Assembly: GCA_016708875.1 (NCBI GenBank)
Contig: JADJFA010000006.1
Coordinates: 186,001-250,000 of the forward strand
Reading direction: 5' to 3'
Length of the DNA: 64,000 nt
Source: Lewinellaceae bacterium
Lineage (GTDB): Bacteria > Bacteroidota > Bacteroidia > Chitinophagales > Saprospiraceae
Part shown: positions 54,194-62,622 of the stretch, in pieces
Layout of the letters: each line of letters starts with the position of its first letter
How positions within the stretch are numbered: the first letter of the stretch is position 1
Translations under genes and position numbers: made by a program
Notes under the pieces: model-generated
The model's input: only the letters and a program-made list of their open reading frames with translations
What the model was told of the DNA's origin: nothing
Databases searched by the model: none

Positions 54194-55264
54194 ATGTTAG
54201 ACAAACTACAAGCCATACGCGAAAAATACATCCACCTCGAGGAGCAACTCGGCGACCCTTCCACCGTGGCCGACCCTGAAAAGTCGAAAAAGGTAAACAA
54301 GGAGTACCGAAAGCTCCAACCCCTTGTGGAAGCAGCCGAAAAGTACGAAAAAGCCATCTCCGACATTGCCAGCGCAAAAGCCATGCTGGCAGCTGACAAC
54401 GACCCGGAAATGCGCGAAATGGCCCGTGAAGAAATCGCTTCGTTGGAACCAGAGCGCGATGAATTGGAAGAACTGCTTATAACCCTCCTTACTCCCAAAG
54501 ACCCTGAGGATGAGAAAGATGTGATTTTTGAAATCCGTTCCGGTACAGGCGGCGATGAGGCAGCGCTATTTGCCGGAGACCTCTACCAAATGTATTCGCG
54601 CTATTTTTCAAAACAAGGTTGGGACGTTGAATTAGTGGACGAAACCCCCGGCACAGCAGGCGGATATGCCAAACTTGTGCTCGAAGTCTCTGGCGAAAAC
54701 GTGTACGGCAAACTCAAATTCGAGTCCGGCGCGCACCGGGTGCAACGCGTACCCGAAACCGAGGCCAAAGGCCGGGTGCACACTTCCGCCGCTACCGTAG
54801 TGGTACTCCCTAAAATGGAACCCGAGGACATCAACATCCGCAAAGAAGACATCCGGACCGACACCTTCCGTGCTTCAGGCGCGGGTGGTCAGCACGTAAA
54901 CAAGACGGAATCTGGCGTGCGCTTCACCCACTTACCCACGGGCGTGGTGGCTGAAAGCACCGAGAGCCGTTCGCAGCACAAAAACCGGGACATTGCCATG
55001 GGACGCCTCGTGCAACAGATCCGCGAAGCCCAAATTCAGCGGGAAGCCTCCGCATTTGCATCTGCCCGCAAAAGCCTCGTTGGCTCTGGCGACCGCTCAG
55101 AAAAAATCCGCACCTACAACTGGCCGCAAAACCGCGTGACCGACCATCGCCTGGAAGGCGACAACAAAAATTTCAACCTCGACAAGGTAGTGGAAGGGGA
55201 TATCGAGCCACTCATTGAAGCATTAACCATTGCAGACAATGCGACGAAGTTGCAAGAGGGATAG
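54194..55264 (+). CDS. prfA: Peptide chain release factor 1
   Basis: The 356-residue protein has the PCRF domain, the GGQ motif in SGAGGQHVNKTESGVR and the class-1 signature RVPETEAKGRVHTSAATV. It lacks the SPF tripeptide of RF2, and the upstream PET context fits RF1, reading UAA and UAG. It acts on the ribosome A site. Confidence 0.95.
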   Translation: MLDKLQAIREKYIHLEEQLGDPSTVADPEKSKKVNKEYRKLQPLVEAAEKYEKAISDIASAKAMLAADNDPEMREMAREEIASLEPERDELEELLITLLTPKDPEDEKDVIFEIRSGTGGDEAALFAGDLYQMYSRYFSKQGWDVELVDETPGTAGGYAKLVLEVSGENVYGKLKFESGAHRVQRVPETEAKGRVHTSAATVVVLPKMEPEDINIRKEDIRTDTFRASGAGGQHVNKTESGVRFTHLPTGVVAESTESRSQHKNRDIAMGRLVQQIREAQIQREASAFASARKSLVGSGDRSEKIRTYNWPQNRVTDHRLEGDNKNFNLDKVVEGDIEPLIEALTIADNATKLQEG

Positions 55265-55325
55265 TATTACCATACATTTGGCTTGTTTTCACATTCTATT
55301 GAATTACAAATAAATTCAACGCACT

Positions 55326-55613
55326 ATGAAATTACGCAAGCCACTCCTATTTGCTACAGCAATTATCGCCGCGCTACTTCTTGCTTCCTGTGCCGAGGTA
55401 CAAGCAACCAAAGAATGCCTAACAGGGCGCCAGTATGGATTTTTGTATGGTTTGATACACGGCTTTATTACCCCGCTCAGCTTTATTGCCAGCCTTTTTA
55501 AAGACGATGTAGCCATATATGCCGTCAACAATACAGGCGGATTGTATGACCTAGGGTTTTTGCTGGGATCGAGTGGCTGGGGGTTTATGGCGGGGAATAG
55601 ATCGAAGAAGTGA
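55326..55613 (+). CDS. Small lipoprotein of unknown function
   Basis: The 95-residue protein begins MKLRKPLLFATAIIAALLLASCAE, a lipoprotein signal with the lipobox LLASC. The mature part has IHGFITPLSFIASLFKDDVAIYAVNNTGGLYDLGFLLG, which repeats hydrophobic and Gly-Gly-type patterns and looks like a conserved small lipoprotein of this phylum. Function unknown. A terminator follows. Confidence 0.75.
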   Translation: MKLRKPLLFATAIIAALLLASCAEVQATKECLTGRQYGFLYGLIHGFITPLSFIASLFKDDVAIYAVNNTGGLYDLGFLLGSSGWGFMAGNRSKK

Positions 55614-55655
55614 GGGTTTTATAGCCTCTTTGCTAAAGTTAGCATCCCAAACAAA

Positions 55656-55696
55656 AAAGCGTTACACAGGAAACCCCGTGTAACGCTTTGATTTTT
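55656..55696. terminator. Bidirectional terminator between the lipoprotein gene and the tRNA
   Basis: AAAGCGTTACAC pairs with GTGTAACGCTTT around a 10-base loop. T5 follows on plus (55692-55696) and a run of six T follows on minus, so it serves the lipoprotein gene and the minus-strand tRNA. Confidence 0.85.
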
Positions 55697-55700
55697 AAAG

Positions 55701-55774
55701 TGGGCCTGGCAGGAATTGAACCCGCGACCGTCTGATTATGAGTCAGCTGCTCTAACCAACTGAGCTACAAGCCC
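55701..55774 (-). tRNA. tRNA with anticodon CAU (Met, or Ile2 with lysidine)
   Basis: The minus strand folds as a cloverleaf: acceptor GGGCTTG/CAGGCCC (one G-U) with discriminator A, D-arm GCTC-AGTTGGTTAGA-GAGC, anticodon loop CTCATAA with CAU and a T-arm GCGGG-TTCAATT-CCTGC. The first anticodon-stem pair is G-A. No CCA is encoded. Elongator Met and tRNA-Ile(k2C) cannot be told apart by eye; a G73 or C1-like fMet feature is absent, so an initiator is unlikely. Confidence 0.9.
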
Positions 55775-55892
55775 GCGTCCGTTGCCGAACGGCACAAAGG
55801 TAAATTTAATTCCTGTTTTTTGAATTTCGTTTCACACTTTTGCCACTTCTTAATTCCTTCCCGACCTTACGCGGGCAAACATCAGCCAAAAC

Positions 55893-57824
55893 ATGGGTTT
55901 TCAAAAAGTAAACACCTTAGAAAGCAAAAGCGAAATGCAGCACTTCGTCCGAAATCTTTTGGGCGACGTGCAGGCCTTTGAGTTTATGCTCCAAAACGAC
56001 TGGTTCGAGAGCGACATCACGCGCATCGGCGCCGAACAGGAAATGTGCCTGGTGGACAACAAGACCTTCAAGCCAGCCTGCATCAATATGGAGGTGCTCG
56101 AACGCATGGGCGACGACAAACCCTGGTGTGTGACCGAGTTGGCAAAGTTCAACCTCGAAAACAACCTCAGTCCCCGCGAATTCACGGGCACCTGCCTGAG
56201 CGATATGGAGGCCGAAAACCTTCATTATCTGGCCATTATCCAAAAAGTACTCGACGAATTCGATGCGAGTATCATCCTCTGCGGCATCCTTCCCACACTG
56301 CGCAAGCATGATCTGGAGATGCACAACCTGACGCCTAAAGACCGCTATTTCGCGCTCATGGCGGCCATACAAAAACACTTGCTAGGCACCTCTTTTGAAC
56401 TGCGCGTGGAAGGTGTCGACGAACTTTTGGTAAAACACGATTCTCCCCTTTTGGAGGCTTGCAACACGAGCTTTCAGGTGCATTTGCAGGTGGCGCCGAA
56501 GGAATTTGTGAAGATGTACAACATTGCGCAGGTGCTGGCCGCACCCGTGATTGCTGTTTCCGCCAATTCGCCGCTGGTATTTGGCCGCCGCCTTTGGCAC
56601 GAGACACGGATTGCGCTTTTCCAGCAAAGTCTGGACACGCGCACTACTTACGATCACATGCGCGAACGGCTACCCCGCGTCAATTTTGGTTCCGGCTGGT
56701 TGCGCGGCGACATCACAGAAATCTACAAAGAAGACATCAGCCGCTTCCGGGTGCTGCTCGCCGGCGCTATCGAAGAAGACTCCATGGCCATGGTTCGAGC
56801 GGGAATAACACCAAAACTCCGCGCCTTGCAAATCCACAACTCGACGGTATATCGCTGGAACCGGCCCTGCTACGGCATTTCGCCCAACGGCAAACCACAC
56901 CTGCGCATCGAAAACCGGGTGATGCCTGCTGGCCCTACAACGGTGGACGAGGTAGCCAATGCCGCTTTCTGGCTCGGCTGCATGATTAGCATGGGACAAC
57001 ATTACCCAGACATCACCAAGCAGATTGATTTTGCCGACGCCCGCGACAACTTTTTGAAGTCGGCCAAATTTGGAATGGATACCACTTTCTCCTGGTTAAA
57101 AGACAAAAAAATTCCTGTCAAAGACCTGATTATCAATGAATTATTGCCTTTAGCAAAAGAGGGTTTGAAGATGCAAAAGGTAAAACCATCGGATATTTCC
57201 AAATACCTGGACATCATTGAAGCCCGCACCACGGAACACAAAACGGGCGCACGTTGGGCTTTGCGCACTTTCACCAACCTTATAAAAGAAGTAACCAACG
57301 ACGAAGCAGTCACAGCCGTCACAGCGGCCACCATTAAAAATCAAAAAGAGAATAAGCCTGTGCATACCTGGAAAGAAGCCACCGCCAAAGACCTCGAAAA
57401 CTGGCAACCCTCGCATATCAAAGTCGAGGAGTTCATGTCCACCGACCTCTTTACCGTCCAAAAAGACGACCTCGTGGCACTTGTGGCGGAGATCATGGAC
57501 TGGCGGCGCATCCGTTATATGCCTGTTGAGGACAGCAAGGGAGAGCTGATCGGCCTCATTTCGAGCAGAATGCTGTTGCGCCATTTTGCCCGTTGTTCAA
57601 TGGATCACACTGATGCTGAAAAAGTAATGACGGTTAAAGATTTAATGATCGAAAAACCCGTCACCGTCACGCCCGACACCTCCATCATGGTAGCCATGAG
57701 CAAAATGCGTGAACACCGGATTGGCTGCCTTCCGGTGGTGAAAAGCAAGGAATTGGTGGGGATCATTACGGAAATGGACTTTTTGCGCATTACATCGCGG
57801 TTGTTGGAGCGGATGGAGAAATGA
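55893..57824 (+). CDS. GCS2-type carboxylate-amine ligase fused to two CBS domains
   Basis: The 643-residue protein has an N-terminal glutamate-cysteine-ligase-2-like domain with IGAEQEMCLVDNKT (metal-binding Glu), LREFT-like NLSPREFTGTCL, VSANSPLVFGRRLWHETR and the RIENRVMPAGPTTVDE motif. After about residue 480 come two CBS motifs (KVEEFMSTDLFTVQKDD and VKDLMIEKPVTVTPDTS). CBS pairs usually bind AMP/ATP/SAM and regulate the linked enzyme. The amine substrate is unknown; a glutathione-type step is only one option. Confidence 0.85.
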   Translation: MGFQKVNTLESKSEMQHFVRNLLGDVQAFEFMLQNDWFESDITRIGAEQEMCLVDNKTFKPACINMEVLERMGDDKPWCVTELAKFNLENNLSPREFTGTCLSDMEAENLHYLAIIQKVLDEFDASIILCGILPTLRKHDLEMHNLTPKDRYFALMAAIQKHLLGTSFELRVEGVDELLVKHDSPLLEACNTSFQVHLQVAPKEFVKMYNIAQVLAAPVIAVSANSPLVFGRRLWHETRIALFQQSLDTRTTYDHMRERLPRVNFGSGWLRGDITEIYKEDISRFRVLLAGAIEEDSMAMVRAGITPKLRALQIHNSTVYRWNRPCYGISPNGKPHLRIENRVMPAGPTTVDEVANAAFWLGCMISMGQHYPDITKQIDFADARDNFLKSAKFGMDTTFSWLKDKKIPVKDLIINELLPLAKEGLKMQKVKPSDISKYLDIIEARTTEHKTGARWALRTFTNLIKEVTNDEAVTAVTAATIKNQKENKPVHTWKEATAKDLENWQPSHIKVEEFMSTDLFTVQKDDLVALVAEIMDWRRIRYMPVEDSKGELIGLISSRMLLRHFARCSMDHTDAEKVMTVKDLMIEKPVTVTPDTSIMVAMSKMREHRIGCLPVVKSKELVGIITEMDFLRITSRLLERMEK

Positions 57825-57864
57825 GTGCGTTAAATGCCTGATCCCGGGGCTTCGGGAGCAACAG

Positions 57865-58011
57865 AAACGGCGTAGCCGTGCCATTATGGTAACCGGTCTG
57901 CCACGACCAATGCAAACGCCGTAGGCGTGACATTATAATGCCATGCCTACGGCATTTCCATTTTTTCCGCCCCCATACGGGAGCTACCATAATGTCACGG
58001 CTACGCCGTTT
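57865..58011. repeat. Three copies of a 27-base CGTAGCCGTG-type repeat
   Basis: A unit starting AAACGGCGTAGCCGTG and ending CATTATGGTA lies at 57865-57891. A variant (AAACGCCGTAGGCGTG...) is at 57914-57940, and an inverted copy at 57985-58011. The left and right copies form a long imperfect inverted repeat. It fills most of the 290-base space before the GH9 gene; the only other feature there is the GH9 promoter. Confidence 0.75.
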
Positions 58012-58062
58012 TTGAGTGGCTTTCGATATCGTTGGTTATAAAAATATCATTCATAAACCTTG

Positions 58063-58093
58063 TTGAAGGAAGAGCGGAAATTCATTATTTTTG
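58063..58093 (+). promoter_or_regulatory. Bacteroidota-type promoter of the GH9 gene
   Basis: TTG at 58063-58065 and TATTTTTG at 58086-58093 are 20 bases apart. The start codon is at 58115, about 15 bases after the expected transcription start. Confidence 0.65.
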
Positions 58094-58114
58094 GACTTCA
58101 CAAACACCTTTTTA

Positions 58115-60205
58115 ATGAAATCCATCGTCGCCTTCCTCTTTGCCTTTTCATTCACACAAATTTTTGCCCAAATCCCCCTGACAGCAGATAAGCGTATCCA
58201 CGTGGATCAGTTTGGCTACCTGCCGGGGGCGTCAAAAGTCGCTGTAATAGCAAGTCCGCAAATTGGTTACAACGCTCCGTCTAACCTTAACCCATCTACT
58301 AAGTATCGGGTAAAAAGGAGCCACGACCACGTCACCGTATTTGAGGCCAATATTACTCCTTGGGGCGGTGGAAGTACGCATAGCCAATCGGGCGATAAGG
58401 CCTGGTGGTTCGATTTTTCTGCGTTGACGACTAATGGGTATTACTTCCTCTATGATAGCCTGAATAACCTTCGCTCCACCAGTTTTACCATCTCGGATTG
58501 CGCCTATGCCGAAGCGCTCTATCACGGTTTTCGTACCTTTTATTACCAACGCTGCGGGGCGGGGAAAACATTGCCTTTTGCGGAGGCGGATTGGGCTGAT
58601 GCACAGCCCTGCCACCGGGGCAACCTGCAGGATGAAAACTGTTACAGCATCCTGAATCCCGTACCAGCCACGGCGAAAGACCTGCACGGCGGCTGGCACG
58701 ACGCGGGCGATTACAACAAGTATGTCACGTTCACGTATGGCACCTTAATGGACCTTTTGCTGGCTTACGAAGAAAATTCTGCCATTTGGGGAGATGATTT
58801 TGGTATCCCGGAATCAGGCAACGGCGTGCCGGATCTGCTGGATGAAATAAAGTACGAGTTGGATTGGCTGCTTCGAATGCAGCAATCCAACGGATCGGTG
58901 CTGTGTGTGGTGGGCGTACAGAACTTTGCTTCCGCAAGCCCTCCCAGCGCAGATCAAGCGAGACGATACTATGGTCCGGCTACCACGGCGGCTACGCTTT
59001 CGGTTGCGACTACTTTTGCGCTCGCTGCCCGGCAATTCCAGACCATACCATCCATGGCTGCGTTTGCCACAACCCTACAAACTGCTGCAATAAATGCCTG
59101 GAACTGGGCGGAAGCGAACCCAAATGTGACGTACTACAATTCCGGCAATATTGCGGCTGGCGAAAACGAACCCGACACCTATAATCGGGATATGCGCAAA
59201 TTGGCTGCCTCCTGTTTCTTATTTGGCTTGACCGGCACGGTTTCCTACCGCAATTATTTTGACAACAACTACCTGAATGCCCATCTCTTACAGTGGTCGT
59301 ACGCTTACCTTTTTGAACCGCACACCCAGGACGCGCTCCTTTTTTATTCCAAACTTCCCAATGCGACCGCCTCCGTTAAAAACAACATTCTGAACACTTA
59401 CTCGAACAGCGTCCAAACGAGCAACACCGACAACCTGCCCTCTTTTTTAAACAAGACCGACGCCTACCGTGCATTCATTCGCGATGACAACTACACCTGG
59501 GGCAGCAACGAAAGTAAAGCGCATCAGGGCAATATGTTCTTCAATATGAATCACTATGGCCTAAATGGAGCAAATGCCGCAAATTACAAAAACGCAGCTG
59601 CGGGCTTTCTTCATTATCTACACGGGGTGAACCCTACCGACTACTGTTTCCTTTCCAACATGGGTGCGCACGGCGCGGAGTTCTCCATCCCCTCTTTGTA
59701 TCATTCATGGTTCAATGACGGCACGATATGGGACGAAGAGGGGGTTTCGCAATTCGGGCCTGCACCGGGCTTTTTGCCCGGCGGGCCAAATCCCTATTTT
59801 CAGCCCGATGGCAATTGCAACTGTGTTATTTCCCCGCCACAAAATCAGCCCATTCAAAAATCGTTCAAATCCTGGAATACCGGTTGGCCTGAAAACTCAT
59901 GGGAGCTAAGTGAAGTAGCCATTTACACCCAGGCTGCGTACCTGCGGCTTCTGGGCAATGTTTTAGCTGATCAGAACCAGCCACCCTCCTGCGACATAGA
60001 AAATCCGATTGTAATTATGGGCAGTCTGGATGTTTGCGCCGATGGAACCTATAATTATACAGTAATGGAAGTGCCGGGCAGCATCTATTTATGGGAGGTT
60101 GTTGGCGGCATAATCACGTCGGGCCAAGGCACTAACAGTGTTTATGTGCTCTGGAATACCAACGCTCCTATGCCAAGTATTACCATTCACCACAGCTTTC
60201 CATGA
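58115..60205 (+). CDS. Glycoside hydrolase family 9 (endoglucanase-like)
   Basis: The ATG at 58115 gives a signal peptide (MKSIVAFLFAFSFTQIFA). An N-terminal CelD-type Ig domain (DQFGYLPGASKVAVIAS) precedes the GH9 barrel with GGWHDAGDYNKYV (the two catalytic Asp) and, at the end, WPENSWELSEVAIYTQA (catalytic Glu). A C-terminal PKD-like module (LDVCADGTYNYTVMEVPG) ends at SFP-stop, with no T9SS sorting domain. The stop at 60203-60205 may thus be premature or a frameshift. The enzyme would cleave beta-1,4 glucans outside the cell. Confidence 0.9.
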   Translation: MKSIVAFLFAFSFTQIFAQIPLTADKRIHVDQFGYLPGASKVAVIASPQIGYNAPSNLNPSTKYRVKRSHDHVTVFEANITPWGGGSTHSQSGDKAWWFDFSALTTNGYYFLYDSLNNLRSTSFTISDCAYAEALYHGFRTFYYQRCGAGKTLPFAEADWADAQPCHRGNLQDENCYSILNPVPATAKDLHGGWHDAGDYNKYVTFTYGTLMDLLLAYEENSAIWGDDFGIPESGNGVPDLLDEIKYELDWLLRMQQSNGSVLCVVGVQNFASASPPSADQARRYYGPATTAATLSVATTFALAARQFQTIPSMAAFATTLQTAAINAWNWAEANPNVTYYNSGNIAAGENEPDTYNRDMRKLAASCFLFGLTGTVSYRNYFDNNYLNAHLLQWSYAYLFEPHTQDALLFYSKLPNATASVKNNILNTYSNSVQTSNTDNLPSFLNKTDAYRAFIRDDNYTWGSNESKAHQGNMFFNMNHYGLNGANAANYKNAAAGFLHYLHGVNPTDYCFLSNMGAHGAEFSIPSLYHSWFNDGTIWDEEGVSQFGPAPGFLPGGPNPYFQPDGNCNCVISPPQNQPIQKSFKSWNTGWPENSWELSEVAIYTQAAYLRLLGNVLADQNQPPSCDIENPIVIMGSLDVCADGTYNYTVMEVPGSIYLWEVVGGIITSGQGTNSVYVLWNTNAPMPSITIHHSFP

Positions 60206-60288
60206 GCTGTCTGCACGTTTTATACCGTCCCGCCAGCAGCAGACGAAAACCGTAACCCTCATTTCAACGTTGGTATGCTGAAAAGCCC

Positions 60289-60296
60289 TACTTTTG
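60289..60296 (+). promoter_or_regulatory. -7 box of the 60316 gene
   Basis: TACTTTTG matches TAnnTTTG, with TTG 16 bases upstream (60270-60272). The start codon is 20 bases after the box. Confidence 0.5.
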
Positions 60297-60315
60297 GAAT
60301 CTAAATATAGCTCCC

Positions 60316-61083
60316 ATGCTGCGCTCAATTTTATCCCTGCTGTTTTTAGCCGCCTTTGCATCCAAAGGCCTCACACAGATTGCCCCAAAAGAGGAAGTTG
60401 GCTTTCTTTACAATCGTGAAACGACGTATAACTTTCGTTTGGCTACACATAAAAGTTTTGGCTTTGGTATGGAGTGGGGGCGTTTGCGCACGTACAACAA
60501 AACCAAGACTTTGAGCCTCGGTATCAGTGAGATGAAACATCCAAAAGAGCAAAAACAAAACGCTGCACCCAGCGTCCGGCGTTCCTCAAGACCATTCGTG
60601 TATGGCAAAAAGAACAGCCTTTTTGTGTTGCGTTCAGGATGGGGGCAAAAGCGTTATTTTTCTGAAAAAGCCAAAGTGAAAGGGGTGGCCGTTGGGATGA
60701 GTTATTCGATTGGACCTTCCCTCGGGTTACTAAAACCCTATTATTTGGCACTCAACCTTACCGGCGATTCACCGGGTATTGGCCGCACTGCCATCGTGAA
60801 ATACTCAGAAGCAAATCATAACGATTTTCTGGACAACTCCCGTATCCTCGGCGCTGCTCCTTTTACAAAGGGCTTCGGTGAAATTTCTGTCCTCCCAGGC
60901 GGTACAGCTTCCCTAGCCTATCACATGGACTGGGGCGCCTTTGATGAAATGGTTAAAGCCCTGGAAATTGGCCTTACTGTGGATGTTTTTGCAAAAAAAG
61001 CCCCCATTTTCGTCAGCGACGAACAGAACCAACAGCTGTTCTTCAACTTCTTCCTAAATTTGCAGTTTGGTAAGCGGAAATAA
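60316..61083 (+). CDS. Exported protein of unknown function, possibly outer-membrane
   Basis: The 255-residue protein starts with a signal peptide (MLRSILSLLFLAAFASKGLTQ). The mature part alternates short strands with aromatics (FRLATHKSFGFGMEWG, VGMSYSIGPSLGLLKPYYLAL) and ends FFLNLQFGKRK, which would suit a beta-barrel. No family was recognised. The MNT gene starts 9 bases after its stop, but the two are probably unrelated. Confidence 0.65.
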   Translation: MLRSILSLLFLAAFASKGLTQIAPKEEVGFLYNRETTYNFRLATHKSFGFGMEWGRLRTYNKTKTLSLGISEMKHPKEQKQNAAPSVRRSSRPFVYGKKNSLFVLRSGWGQKRYFSEKAKVKGVAVGMSYSIGPSLGLLKPYYLALNLTGDSPGIGRTAIVKYSEANHNDFLDNSRILGAAPFTKGFGEISVLPGGTASLAYHMDWGAFDEMVKALEIGLTVDVFAKKAPIFVSDEQNQQLFFNFFLNLQFGKRK

Positions 61084-61092
61084 TTGGATCGC

Positions 61093-61383
61093 ATGAGAAG
61101 CACACAAGAAATCAAGGCTACCCTTCAATCAGCCAAACCATTGTTAATGGCGAGGTATCCTATCGAGTCACTCGCTTTTTTTGGGTCATTTGCCCGTAGA
61201 GAAGCAACTGAGCAAAGCAATGTGGACATACTCGTTGAATTCAATGCAAGCATCGGTTGGCAGTTTTTGACCCTAGCGGACGAATTAGAAGCATTACTTG
61301 GCCTAAAAGTGGATTTGGTATCTCTAAAAGGGGTAAAACCTCGCTATTTTGAGTATATTCAGAAAGACTTGATTTATGTCTGA
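61093..61383 (+). CDS. Minimal nucleotidyltransferase (MntA-like antitoxin)
   Basis: The ATG at 61093 gives MRSTQEIKATLQSAKPLL; a TTG 9 bases upstream is also in frame. The active-site motif reads GSFARREATEQSNVDILVEF. In MntA the spacing GS-X10-DxD is usual. Here the first Asp is Asn (NVD), so metal binding may be weak. The family transfers AMP to a Tyr of the HEPN partner. The downstream hepT starts 5 codons before this stop at 61376 (8-base overlap), the usual arrangement. Confidence 0.85.
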   Translation: MRSTQEIKATLQSAKPLLMARYPIESLAFFGSFARREATEQSNVDILVEFNASIGWQFLTLADELEALLGLKVDLVSLKGVKPRYFEYIQKDLIYV

Positions 61384-61698
61384 ACGCTCCCCCGAAGTAT
61401 ATTGGACAGCATTCAATCCATTCAGCTATACACAGAAGGAATGTCGTCCCGATTTTTTTTGGATGACCCCAAAACAAGGGATGCTGTTGTGATGCACTTT
61501 GTAGTGATTGGAGAAGTCAGCAGCAGAATTCCTGAGGATTTTAAAAAAGAGAACCCCCAAATTCCCTGGAGCGAAATGCGCGGCCTGAGAAACCGCATTG
61601 CCCACGATTATTTTGGTGTTGACTACGAAATTGTCTGGGATATCATCCAAAATAACCTTGCAAGTCTGGCGCAACAGATTCGCGAGATTGGTAATTAA
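61376..61698 (+). CDS. HEPN domain toxin (HepT-like), start region frameshifted
   Basis: An ATG at 61376 (overlapping the MNT stop) gives MSERSPEVY, then the frame is lost; the 99-residue frame from 61402 gives LDSIQSIQLYTEGMSS and the rest of HepT. One missing T at 61402-61403 joins them into a full HepT N-terminus. The RNase motif RX4HXY is present as RNRIAHDY (about residue 68 of the 61402 frame). HEPN toxins cleave tRNA or mRNA and are silenced by AMPylation of the Tyr. If the TTG at 61402 is the real start, the protein is 9 residues short. Confidence 0.75.
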
Positions 61699-61728
61699 AA
61701 GGCCCAAAAATCAAAGAATAGATTTTCT

Positions 61729-62616
61729 ATGCTTGAGCTTCCTATTGTTGAATCTCCGAGGTCCGAAGCGGAATCCCGCCCCAAACGCCCTGATTGGCTC
61801 AAGGTCCGCCTACCCATGGGCGAGAACTACCGCAATGTGCGCAGCATTGTAGATGAGTACAAACTCCACACCATTTGTCAAAGCGGCTCTTGTCCTAACA
61901 TGGGCGAATGCTGGGGCGCAGGCACCGCCACATTTATGATTTTGGGCAATGTCTGCACGCGCTCCTGCTCTTTCTGTGCAGTCAAAACCGGTCGCCCCAA
62001 CGAATACGACACCGACGAACCACGCCGTGTGGCCGAAGCCATCTGGCTAATGAAGGTCAAACACGCAGTTATCACCTCCGTCAACCGGGACGAACTGCAA
62101 GACCGGGGCGCTGAAATATGGCACCAAACCGTTCGCCTCGTAAAAGAACGCAGTCCTGAAACGACCATTGAAACATTGATTCCCGACACAAAAGCGAATT
62201 GGGAGGCCCTGGAACGCATGATTTCCGCCGGACAAGAAGTGGTGAGCCACAACATGGAAACCGTGCCGCGGCTCTATCGCAAAGTCCGCCCTCAGGCAAA
62301 ATGGGAGCGCAGCCTCGAACAAATCCGCCGGATCAAAGACTTTGGCAAACGCACCAAAACGGGCATCATGCTTGGCCTCGGAGAAACAAAAGAGGAGATT
62401 TTCCAGTCCATGGACGAGCTCGTAGAAAGCGGTTGCGACATCCTCACCCTTGGTCAGTACCTCCAACCTACCAAAATGCACCTCGAAGTAGCAGAGTTTG
62501 TGCATCCGGAAACTTTCGCCGAATACCGGGAAGTAGGAATGGCCAAAGGATTCAAATATGTCGAAAGTGGGCCTTTGGTTCGCTCCAGTTACCACGCTGA
62601 GCGACACGTTTTTTAG
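61729..62616 (+). CDS. lipA: Lipoyl synthase
   Basis: The 295-residue radical-SAM enzyme has both iron-sulfur clusters: the auxiliary CQSGSCPNMGECWG (about residues 47-60) and the radical-SAM CTRSCSFCAV (about 79-87). The C-terminal RSSYHAERH is also present. LipA inserts sulfur at C6 and C8 of octanoyl groups on carrier domains. It is cytoplasmic. Confidence 0.95.
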   Translation: MLELPIVESPRSEAESRPKRPDWLKVRLPMGENYRNVRSIVDEYKLHTICQSGSCPNMGECWGAGTATFMILGNVCTRSCSFCAVKTGRPNEYDTDEPRRVAEAIWLMKVKHAVITSVNRDELQDRGAEIWHQTVRLVKERSPETTIETLIPDTKANWEALERMISAGQEVVSHNMETVPRLYRKVRPQAKWERSLEQIRRIKDFGKRTKTGIMLGLGETKEEIFQSMDELVESGCDILTLGQYLQPTKMHLEVAEFVHPETFAEYREVGMAKGFKYVESGPLVRSSYHAERHVF

Positions 62617-62622
62617 AAGACC

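Noticed and set aside
55701..55774. Initiator tRNA-fMet
   Set aside because: The acceptor stem starts with a paired G-C and the anticodon stem lacks the three G-C pairs of initiators.
57865..58011. CRISPR-like array of 27-base repeats
   Set aside because: Spacing is irregular, one copy is inverted, and no cas genes are near.
62047..62607. 186-codon open frame on the minus strand opposite lipA
   Set aside because: lipA is unambiguous; no family-like sequence in the antisense frame.
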